5,207 bases of DNA from B21-G16 sp003644825 [NCBI: Candidatus Zhuqueibacterota bacterium] (lineage in GTDB: Bacteria > SM23-31 > B21-G16), in assembly GCA_003644825.1 (NCBI GenBank), contig QNDJ01000158.1:1-5207 (forward strand), written 5' to 3'. Within the stretch, counting starts at the first letter, position 1; the number at the start of each line of letters is the position of its first letter. Positions 1-5,207 of this stretch are shown here, piece after piece. The notes under the pieces were generated by a model. It was not told the DNA's origin. It saw nothing but the letters and a program-made list of their open reading frames with translations, and did no database searches. The position numbers were made by a program, and so were the translations under genes.

Positions 1-1014
1 CTTTTTTGTAATACCTTTTTTCTTTATTTTTTCAATTTCATTATATATAATTTCCTCTCCCTTTTCAGCTTTAATACCGGGTTTCATACGAACATAAAAA
101 ACAAATAAAGATGGGTCTATTCTCCAGGCAAACTCCGAAAAAATACTGGTAGCCACCCGCTTTTTTAGAACAAGATTTCTATATAGCCTTGAACTTCCTC
201 CGTAAGTTAAAATAATCTGAAGTAAATCAAGAGGAAAAACATCCTCATCAAACACAGATACTGTATGATATCCGATACAAAAACTTATAGAATTTGCTTC
301 TTTGAAATATTTTATTCTTCTTTCTCCTTTTTGTTCTGGTTCTTCAGTAACAACAGAGTTATCAATTTTTCCCGGTGGTATATTTCCATAGAAATCTTTA
401 ATAACCTCAAAAGAACTCAATGGATTTACATCACCAATAATTACCAGAACAGCATTATCCGGTGAATAATACTTTCTATAGTAATCCTGACAATCCTTCA
501 GGGTTATATTATCCAGGTCAGACATCCACCCGATGACAGGCCATCTATAAGGATGAGCATAAAAACTTGCAGCGTAAAGCTGTTCTTCCATAATCCCCAT
601 AATTGAATTATCAGTTCTCAAACGCCTTTCCTCTTTAACTACTTCCCTTTCAAAAGAGAGGTTTGTCTCGTTTAAAGCGAGATTTTCCATTCTATCAGCC
701 TCCATCTCCACAACTTTCCTGAAAGCAGAAGGAGAAAAATTCTCATAATATACTGTTATATCCCTGGTAGTGTACGCATTTGAAAAACCACCATTTGATT
801 CCAGAATCCTGTCAAATTCTTTAGGTCCAAACTTTTTTGAACCATTAAACATCATATGCTCAAATAAATGAGAAATACCAGTAATTCCTGGCCTTTCATT
901 CCTTGAACCAACTTTGAAAAAAGTATAATACCCCACAAGAGGCAGTGAATGGTCCTCATTGATGAGAATTTTAAGCCCATTATCGAGTCTATATTTATTA
1001 ACTTTTAATTTCAT
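1..1014 (-). CDS. M16 family zinc metalloprotease (insulinase/pitrilysin type), 3'-truncated by window edge
   Basis: The reading frame runs from ATG at 1014 to the left window edge without a stop, giving 338 residues; single-unit (M16B) members are usually about 410-450 residues, so roughly a quarter is missing. Zinc site: HLFEH at residues 49-53 is the inverted HxxEH motif (H49 and H53 bind zinc, E52 is the catalytic base). E129, 76 residues after H53, fits the third zinc ligand, and E122 sits seven residues before it, as in pitrilysin. Other family hallmarks are RLDNGLKILI at 9-18, VGSRNE at 35-40, NAYTTRD at 79-85, HPYRWPVIGW at 154-163, YYSPDNAVLVIIGD at 182-195 and GGSSRLY at 272-278, where the C-terminal M16 domain has begun. 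No signal peptide or membrane segment is visible, so a cytoplasmic peptidase is likely. The start overlaps the upstream stop as ATGA; no strong Shine-Dalgarno sequence is seen, so coupled reinitiation is probable. The substrate is unknown. Family assignment is secure, physiological role is not. Confidence 0.95.
   Translation of the reverse strand, partial: MKLKVNKYRLDNGLKILINEDHSLPLVGYYTFFKVGSRNERPGITGISHLFEHMMFNGSKKFGPKEFDRILESNGGFSNAYTTRDITVYYENFSPSAFRKVVEMEADRMENLALNETNLSFEREVVKEERRLRTDNSIMGIMEEQLYAASFYAHPYRWPVIGWMSDLDNITLKDCQDYYRKYYSPDNAVLVIIGDVNPLSSFEVIKDFYGNIPPGKIDNSVVTEEPEQKGERRIKYFKEANSISFCIGYHTVSVFDEDVFPLDLLQIILTYGGSSRLYRNLVLKKRVATSIFSEFAWRIDPSLFVFYVRMKPGIKAEKGEEIIYNEIEKIKKKGITKK
1011..1014 (-). 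promoter_or_regulatory. ATGA stop-start overlap (translational coupling site)
   Basis: The TGA stop of the large protein (1013-1011) shares bases with the ATG start of the M16 protease (1014-1012). There is no spacer for a separate promoter, and the bases just upstream (AAAAGATGGTG, then an A/T stretch) show only a poor Shine-Dalgarno match. Termination-reinitiation by the same ribosome is the most likely way the protease is translated. The nearest upstream ATG, at 1028, is out of frame with the protease, so the start choice is firm. Confidence 0.8.
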
Positions 1015-4000
1015 TTAATAAACACCATCTTTTTAGTATCAATAAAATTCGGTGTTTTAATTGTAATGAAATATATTCCTGACGCTACATCTTCATCGTA
1101 ATCATTCTTTCCGTTCCATTTTACTGTATAATAACCTGGAAAAATATCACTATCTATAAGCGTTTTAACTACCTGACCCAGAAGATTATAAATTTTTACT
1201 GACACCCTTGTTATTTCAGGAATACAAAAGCTAATTGTTGTTTCAGAATTAAATGGATTTGGGTAATTCTGATTTAAATAATACCTGTCCGGAATCCCGG
1301 CTATATTGTTTTCTATAGAAATTATCTTCCCATTTATAGTACATTTTTTTATACTAACTTCAGGAAGCTGATTATTTCTGAAAATTAAATCAAATAAGTG
1401 AATCTTTCCTTTAATATAATTTTTTCCTGCTGAACCAAGATAAATTCCATTTTCCTTTATATTATACTCAAACAAAAAGCCAGCCCTTATTATATCTGAA
1501 GACGTTAAGACTTTTTCCACCTTTTCTTTTACCTTAAGATAAATTCCAAAAGAATAAACTCTATCTTCCGTATCAAGTATAAATGGTATAACTATCCTGT
1601 TATTTATTCTTTTTATTTTACCTGCAAAAATAGAAGATCTTTTTTCACCTTTCAATAAACCCTGTTTTTGAGCCCAGTTTCCATCAACATCTCCAACAAC
1701 TATTCCTTTAAAATTAAGGTCTGATATATCAGAGTTTAAATAACCGCAGTTGATAGTATCTGGATAATGATGGAAATTATCCCTCGAGATGTCAAAAGTA
1801 TCAGGAATAAATATCCAGTATTTTCCCCCGGGAAATTCATCTATTAAAAGGACAGACCTTTTTAAAATTAAAGACGCATCATAAGGGTCAAGTTTAAATT
1901 CACCTGGAACAGAACCATCAACATTACCAGCTAAAAGTTGATATGGGGTCAGAGTATCAAGCAAAATACTTTCCCTCAAAACAAGAGAAGCATCATAAGG
2001 TGTTATAACCCCTAATTCAGGTATATCTCCTGATTTAAATGGATAAACCTGTAAATTTCCACCTGAAATACCCGAGAATGTATAATTTCCACCACCCGCA
2101 GAAATAGTGGAGTCCATATTACCGTTCATTGCAAAAATAGTAACATTATCAATTCCAGTTGTTGTATCCGAATAGTAAACTATCCTGCCACCAAGATTAT
2201 AATATCCTGGATTCAGTATAATTTTTCCACCCGAAACAATCCTGGAAGTATAATCCTGTACATTAAATTCAAGATTAAAAAAGTGAATATATGTTGTATC
2301 AACCTGCGATATATCGTCTTTAACCACAAAATTTAATACCAATAATCTACCACTGGATGGAAAAGCAGTTGAACTGCTGATTGAGATAAGCACTCTATCA
2401 TTAATAATGTTGCTATTCTCATAATATGAAATTGAATTCAAAATTGAATTTTCATAACTTATACTCTTTAATTTTATAAGTGTTGTATCCCAGGAAATCC
2501 CTGCCTGGAACGAAGTTACATTTAAAGAAGATAAATCAGTTATAATATCAACAAAAATCGGTATTGAATCTCCACTACTGGCGGTAGTATCTGTAAGAGA
2601 AATATCTATAGTATTATTATAAGCTGTTGAATCAAACCTGAAAACAGTTGCATAATTTCCACAGAGCCATAGGCTTGATGTTCCATAATTATTTATCGAA
2701 AGAAACTCTATATCCTCTGCAAGGCTATCTATCTGCCAGCTGTTACCACCATCCGTGGTGATAACAATCCTGCCGGAATCACCTGCAATAATACCTCTTA
2801 AATCGTCCAGGAAAATAATGTCATTTAAATTTTCATTTCCTGAATAATCTACTCTTACCCAGCTACCATTTGACCACTTGAGAATGGTGCCATTATTACC
2901 TGCAGCAAAAATACAATTATCATTTAAAATAAAAATGCTATTTAATCTATCGAATACATTGGAATATTGTACAAGCCAGTTATCACCTTTATCAGAAGTA
3001 TAAATTATTGACCCTTCATCTCCAGCAGCCCACCCGGTAGATGAGTTGTAGAAATCAATACTATACAAAGTATTGTTAATTCCGGTTAAAATTTGAGTCC
3101 AGGTTTCACCTCCATCATAAGTTCTCAATACAATACCGGTGCTGCCACATATCCAGCCCGTATCAGAAGAAATAAATTTTATATCATAAAGGTTACTATT
3201 AGCTATCTTTGAATAATCCCAGCTTTTTCCACCATCAGTAGTCTTTAGCAAAGTTCCAGAATTCCCGATAATATATCCCCTGTATTCATCTAAAAAATAA
3301 ACAGAATTTAAATTTTCTTCAATCCCTGAATCCTGTTCCTCCCAGGTCAATCCTTTATCTCCAGTATAAAATACTTTACCATAATCAGAAACAATCCAGC
3401 CTTTTGAACCATCTACAAAGAAAATATCATTAAATTTATAAGCTCTAAGGTTGAATTGAGAAAACCAGGAATTCCCTATATCATTTGTTGAAATAATCAA
3501 TCCCTTTTCTCCAGCTATCCATCCCTGAAGATTATCATTAAATTTTATTGAAAATAACTTACCTTTACTATCAAGTTGAAATTCATACCAGTTATCTCCA
3601 CCATCGGTCGTTTTAAGTAAAGCATTACTTTCAGAACAAACAAATCCTGTTAATCTATCAATAAAATAGACACAATTAAAATCAAGATTACTGTTGGTAT
3701 TTAACTGACTCCAGGATTCACCACCATCTGTAGTTTTAATTATCATTCCATTTGTTCCGGCAATCCATCCAAAACTGCTGTCAATAAAACAAATCGATAG
3801 TAAATCATCACTGACTTGAACATATTTTCGAACCCAGGAATTTCCTCCATCAGTAGTTTTATATACACGACCATTCTCTCCACAAATCCATCCAGTTAAA
3901 CTGTCCTGAAAAAAAACTTCATATAATAAGCTGAGAGTCCCAAGATTAACACTAAACCAGCTATTTCCACCATCAGTTGTATTATATACCTTACCTCCTT

Positions 4001-5207
4001 CACCAACAACCCAGCAATTTAAGCTGTCTATTCCATAAACAGATTTAAAGATTGCAGAACTGCTGGAAAATTGTAAAGTCCAGGTTTCTCCTGAATCAAC
4101 CGACTTTAATATGACTCCTCCTTCGCCAGCAATCCATCCTGTATTCTCATCAATAAAAGATATATCATTTAAATTATTTCCATAACCTGTCTCAACAATA
4201 TACCAGTTTATCCCTTTATCAGATGTTTTAATTATTTTTCCATTATCACAAACTCCAATACAAGTAGAGTTATCAATAAATTCAATTTCATTAATATCTA
4301 CAGGGTAATCAGCCTGCAATATTTTAACCCAGTTTCCCTTTTTTGTTACCATTATATTAATATTTTTTTCCACTTCATTACCAGCATTATCATATGCAGT
4401 TACCTGTATATTATAAATTCCACTATCATTTTCACCTGGTGTCCATAAGAATTCATCTGTGTATTGATTAAAACCACCGTTTATTTTTTTTAAATCCACA
4501 TTAAAATTTACTTGTTCACCCTCAGGGTCATTGCCTGAAAGAGTAAACAAAAGTTTTTCTCCGCTGAATAGACCATAATTCAGTTGAGGGTAAAAAATCG
4601 GGGGATAATCCTTTATAACTCCATTACCATATAAAACAATGTATTTTGAATTCCCTTCATAAAAAAAATAGAGAGTATCTTTCCAGTTAAACTCAATATT
4701 CGGTTCAAATCGTATTTTTAATTCAATAGCTGAATAAGGTGATATTTCACAGGGAAATTGTGGTGCCAAAATTTCAAAAACCTCAGATTCAAGTTTTACC
4801 GAATCAACTTTTAATTCTGGGTATCCAATATTTTCCAGAATGATGGACGTTCCAATAGTTTTCCCAATTTCAATAGTTCCAAAATCATATTCAAGGTTAT
4901 GTATTAATAACTCTTTTGTTCTGTGATACTTACATTTAAGAATTGTCCCATTCTGACCCGAAATCCATCCTGTTGTATCATCAGAAAAAATTATACTTTC
5001 AAGATTGTTAGTTGTTTGAGAATTTTGCAAATACCAGTTTCTTCCTCCATCCTCTGTAAGTAAAATAATACCATTATTGCCACAAACAAAACCAACACTC
5101 TCGTTTAAAAAATATATATTATTTAAATCTTCACCTGTACCAGCATTTAAAACATTCCAGTTAACACCCCCATCAGTTGTTTTTAAAATAACGCCATTTT
5201 GACCTGC
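1011..5207 (-). CDS. Giant multidomain secreted/surface protein: Asp-box beta-propellers, ASH, Ig-like, cohesin- and dockerin-like domains, T9SS-like C-terminal domain; N-terminus beyond window
   Basis: The frame is open from the right window edge to the TGA at 1011-1013, giving 1,398 visible residues (numbered here from the first visible one). The true start lies outside the window, because repeat sequence continues unbroken to the edge. Domain order: end of an Asp-box propeller (1-100), ASH-like beta domain (about 106-197), Ig/cadherin-like domain (about 202-287), 14 propeller repeats (about 291-860), cohesin-like (about 865-999), carboxypeptidase-regulatory-like (about 1002-1062), dockerin-like (about 1066-1178), possible second cohesin-like domain (about 1191-1300), and FlgD-Ig/T9SS type A-like C-terminal domain (about 1310-1398). 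No enzyme active site was recognised; the architecture suggests a binding, adhesion or scaffold protein at or outside the cell surface. The Asp-box repeats resemble Ycf48-like propellers, but the photosystem II assembly role often attached to that name is not credible here. It is the gene immediately upstream of the M16 protease, overlapping it by four bases. Domain calls are from motif recognition; the specific function is unknown. Confidence 0.9.
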   Translation of the reverse strand, partial: AGQNGVILKTTDGGVNWNVLNAGTGEDLNNIYFLNESVGFVCGNNGIILLTEDGGRNWYLQNSQTTNNLESIIFSDDTTGWISGQNGTILKCKYHRTKELLIHNLEYDFGTIEIGKTIGTSIILENIGYPELKVDSVKLESEVFEILAPQFPCEISPYSAIELKIRFEPNIEFNWKDTLYFFYEGNSKYIVLYGNGVIKDYPPIFYPQLNYGLFSGEKLLFTLSGNDPEGEQVNFNVDLKKINGGFNQYTDEFLWTPGENDSGIYNIQVTAYDNAGNEVEKNINIMVTKKGNWVKILQADYPVDINEIEFIDNSTCIGVCDNGKIIKTSDKGINWYIVETGYGNNLNDISFIDENTGWIAGEGGVILKSVDSGETWTLQFSSSSAIFKSVYGIDSLNCWVVGEGGKVYNTTDGGNSWFSVNLGTLSLLYEVFFQDSLTGWICGENGRVYKTTDGGNSWVRKYVQVSDDLLSICFIDSSFGWIAGTNGMIIKTTDGGESWSQLNTNSNLDFNCVYFIDRLTGFVCSESNALLKTTDGGDNWYEFQLDSKGKLFSIKFNDNLQGWIAGEKGLIISTNDIGNSWFSQFNLRAYKFNDIFFVDGSKGWIVSDYGKVFYTGDKGLTWEEQDSGIEENLNSVYFLDEYRGYIIGNSGTLLKTTDGGKSWDYSKIANSNLYDIKFISSDTGWICGSTGIVLRTYDGGETWTQILTGINNTLYSIDFYNSSTGWAAGDEGSIIYTSDKGDNWLVQYSNVFDRLNSIFILNDNCIFAAGNNGTILKWSNGSWVRVDYSGNENLNDIIFLDDLRGIIAGDSGRIVITTDGGNSWQIDSLAEDIEFLSINNYGTSSLWLCGNYATVFRFDSTAYNNTIDISLTDTTASSGDSIPIFVDIITDLSSLNVTSFQAGISWDTTLIKLKSISYENSILNSISYYENSNIINDRVLISISSSTAFPSSGRLLVLNFVVKDDISQVDTTYIHFFNLEFNVQDYTSRIVSGGKIILNPGYYNLGGRIVYYSDTTTGIDNVTIFAMNGNMDSTISAGGGNYTFSGISGGNLQVYPFKSGDIPELGVITPYDASLVLRESILLDTLTPYQLLAGNVDGSVPGEFKLDPYDASLILKRSVLLIDEFPGGKYWIFIPDTFDISRDNFHHYPDTINCGYLNSDISDLNFKGIVVGDVDGNWAQKQGLLKGEKRSSIFAGKIKRINNRIVIPFILDTEDRVYSFGIYLKVKEKVEKVLTSSDIIRAGFLFEYNIKENGIYLGSAGKNYIKGKIHLFDLIFRNNQLPEVSIKKCTINGKIISIENNIAGIPDRYYLNQNYPNPFNSETTISFCIPEITRVSVKIYNLLGQVVKTLIDSDIFPGYYTVKWNGKNDYDEDVASGIYFITIKTPNFIDTKKMVFIK
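1014..1280 (-). other. C-terminal FlgD-Ig / T9SS type A-like sorting domain
   Basis: The last 89 residues show the signature in order: YYLNQNYPNPFNSETTISF, VSVKIYNLLGQVVKTL, FPGYYTVKWNG, VASGIYFITI and the basic-hydrophobic end KKMVFIK. This is the C-terminal domain that in Bacteroidota directs outer-membrane export by the type IX secretion system, with later removal and surface anchoring. Very similar tails occur across FCB-group and several uncultured phyla, where the export route is less well established. It implies that the missing N-terminus carries a Sec signal peptide. Confidence 0.85.
1308..1637 (-). other. Possible second cohesin-like beta domain
   Basis: Residues about 1191-1300 include IVIPFILDTEDRVYSFGIYL, a middle stretch around LTSSDII and FLFEYN, GIYLGSAGKNYIKGKIHLFD and KKCTINGKIISIE. 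The alternation 'VxIPxxLxTxxxVYSFxxxLxx ... GxIxLxSAG ... GxIxLFxLxF' recalls a divergent cohesin fold. The call is weaker than for the first cohesin-like domain; it could be an unclassified beta-sandwich linker before the C-terminal sorting domain. Confidence 0.45.
1674..2012 (-). other. Dockerin-like module (two PYDASL repeats and a GDVDGNW tail)
   Basis: Residues about 1066-1126 hold a duplicated helix-like motif, GVITPYDASLVLRESILL and KLDPYDASLILKRSVLL, with GNVDGS between them; GDVDGNW follows at 1172-1178. The duplicated 'xDAxLxLxxxxxL' helices with Asp/Asn-rich loops are the plan of a type I dockerin, which binds calcium through F-hand loops. The loops are atypical: the loop before the second helix starts NVDGS but has about four extra residues (VPGEF region), and the first lacks a clean DxNxDG. 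Calcium binding is therefore uncertain. Confidence 0.65.
2022..2204 (-). other. Carboxypeptidase-regulatory-like (SdrD B-like) beta domain
   Basis: Residues about 1002-1062 carry LGGRIVYYSDTTTGIDNVTI, then GGGNYTFSGISGGNLQVYP and KSGD. The pattern 'xGxIxYYxxxxxGxxxVxxxxxx...GxYxFxxxxxGxxxVxPxKxGD' is that of a carboxypeptidase-regulatory-like domain. It commonly lies between a cohesin-like and a dockerin-like segment in large secreted proteins of uncultured FCB-related bacteria, as it does here. Confidence 0.7.
2211..2615 (-). other. Cohesin-like domain
   Basis: Residues about 865-999 of the large protein begin IDISLTDTTASSGDSIPIFV, continue with FQAGISWDTTLIKLKSI, then VLISISSSTAFPSSGRLLVL and end GGKIILN. 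A short 'G(D)xxxIPV' first strand, a central 'WDTxLIKLxSI' strand (cohesins: 'YDPxVLxxxxV') and a late 'SSGxLLxLxFxV' strand match the cohesin/carbohydrate-binding-like beta-sandwich fold. In cellulosomes cohesins bind dockerins; here the domain sits next to a dockerin-like module in the same chain. Confidence 0.7.
2628..4337 (-). repeat. 14 tandem Ycf48-like Asp-box (BNR-type) propeller repeats, 41-residue (123-bp) period
   Basis: Each unit follows the pattern 'xxIxFxDxxxGWIxGxxGxIxKTTDGGxSW' and ends in an Asp box (S/T-x-D-x-G-x-S/T-W). Repeats start at visible residues 306, 347, 388, 429, 470, 511, 552, 593, 634, 674, 715, 756, 795 and 835, so the spacing is 41 except for a few steps of 39-40. 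Well-kept Asp boxes include TTDGGNSW, TTDGGESW and TTDGGDNW; eroded ones are TNDIGNSW (repeat 7), TGDKGLTW (8), WSNGSW (12), and none in repeat 14. Synonymous codons for TTDGG differ between repeats, so the copies are old rather than recently duplicated. Ycf48-type propellers have seven blades, so 14 repeats fit two complete propellers in tandem. The likely role is protein or glycan binding; no sialidase catalytic residues were recognised. Confidence 0.9.
4347..4604 (-). other. Ig/cadherin-like domain
   Basis: Residues about 202-287 of the large protein contain GNDPEGEQVNF, FLWTPGENDSGIYNIQV and TAYDNAGNEVEK. This DPEG...F.WTP...DSG.Y.I.V.A.D..G pattern is typical of putative-Ig/cadherin-like beta-sandwich domains in bacterial extracellular proteins. 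The acidic DPEG and YDNAG loops could bind calcium as in cadherin-like relatives, but this is inference. It is probably a rigid spacer before the main propeller array. Confidence 0.75.
4617..4892 (-). other. ASH / choice-of-anchor-D-like beta-sandwich domain
   Basis: Residues about 106-197 of the large protein read YDFGTIEIGKT, then ILENIGYPELKVDSV, SPYSAIELKIRFEP and finally IVLYGNGV. The pattern 'DFGxxxxGxxxxxxxxxxNxGxxxLxV', a later 'xxxRFxP' and a closing 'LxGxG' is characteristic of ASH/HYDIN-like and choice-of-anchor-D repeats, common in large secreted proteins of FCB-group and related bacteria. It separates the N-terminal propeller from the Ig-like domain and is likely a structural spacer. 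Confidence 0.75.
4908..5207 (-). repeat. End of an N-terminal Asp-box propeller array (three repeats visible, first one partial)
   Basis: Visible residues 1-100 hold a partial repeat ending TTDGGVNW (residues 10-17), a full repeat from 29 with NNIYF, GFVCGNNG and TEDGGRNW, and a third from 70 with ESIIF and GWISGQNG. Repeat starts and closing Trp residues keep the 41-residue spacing seen in the larger downstream array. The third repeat loses its Asp box (KCKYHRTKE instead of a TTDGGxSW form) just before the ASH-like domain, which marks it as the last blade. The array runs out of the window, so its blade count is unknown. Confidence 0.85.

Noticed and set aside
265-465. A 66-codon open frame on the plus strand.
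   Set aside because: It lies entirely antisense to the well-conserved M16 protease frame, has low-complexity Phe/Ser/Ile-rich translation and no recognisable motif or ribosome binding site.
1015-1060. A promoter or terminator between the two genes.
   Set aside because: The genes overlap by four bases and this stretch codes for the conserved C-terminus of the sorting domain; no hairpin followed by a T-run or convincing -35/-10 pair was found.
2628-4337. Sialidase/neuraminidase, because Asp-box (BNR) repeats are present.
   Set aside because: No FRIP-like motif, arginine triad or catalytic Tyr/Glu/Asp arrangement was seen, and the 41-residue Ycf48-like units are unlike the sialidase fold spacing.
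2628-4337. Photosystem II assembly factor (Ycf48/HCF136).
   Set aside because: Only the repeat type is shared. The mosaic extracellular architecture and T9SS-like tail make a photosynthetic role implausible.
5028-5030. TTG as a possible start codon for the large protein.
   Set aside because: The frame stays open for 59 further codons to the window edge and encodes in-register propeller repeats (TTDGGVNW, TEDGGRNW), so this TTG is an internal Leu codon in RNWYLQNS.
2740-5180. Regularly spaced short similar sequences (variants of CCACCATCAGTAGT on the plus strand), suggesting a CRISPR-like or other DNA repeat array.
   Set aside because: The spacing is 123 bp, the copies differ at synonymous positions, and they encode the TTDGG Asp box of a continuous reading frame; the repetition is at protein level.

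Overview
The window is wholly coding and A+T-rich (about one third G+C or a little less, judged by eye). It holds two genes, both on the minus strand and both cut by the window edges. No RNA gene, mobile element, CRISPR array, promoter or terminator could be supported, and there is no intergenic space.

Layout, in the direction of transcription (right to left). Positions 5207 to 1011 encode the C-terminal 1,398 residues of a very large, probably secreted, multidomain protein. Its domains in order are: the end of an Asp-box beta-propeller, an ASH/choice-of-anchor-D-like beta domain, an Ig/cadherin-like domain, 14 propeller repeats with a near-perfect 41-residue period (most simply two seven-bladed Ycf48-like propellers), a cohesin-like domain, a carboxypeptidase-regulatory-like domain, a dockerin-like module, a second possible cohesin-like domain, and a C-terminal FlgD-Ig/T9SS type A-like sorting domain ending in KKMVFIK. 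Its TGA stop overlaps the ATG of the next gene (ATGA). Positions 1014 to 1 encode the first 338 residues of an M16 (insulinase/pitrilysin family) zinc metalloprotease with an intact HxxEH site; its C-terminus is outside the window.

Organism. The NYPNPFN...KMVFIK C-terminal domain, the ASH plus Asp-box propeller architecture, and the cohesin / regulatory-like / dockerin module with PYDASL repeats are typical of the FCB superphylum and of uncultured phyla near it (for example WOR-3/Stahlbacteria, Cloacimonadota, Marinimicrobia, Ignavibacteria). Arginine codons in the protease gene are mostly AGA/AGG. This placement is inferred from domain style only and cannot be narrowed from the window.

How the genes may work together. 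The ATGA overlap says they are co-transcribed and probably translationally coupled. The large protein looks like an extracellular or cell-surface scaffold or adhesin with no visible catalytic domain. The M16 protein has no signal peptide and looks like a cytoplasmic peptidase. Whether the protease acts on the large protein or its export machinery, or is simply an operon neighbour, cannot be decided here.
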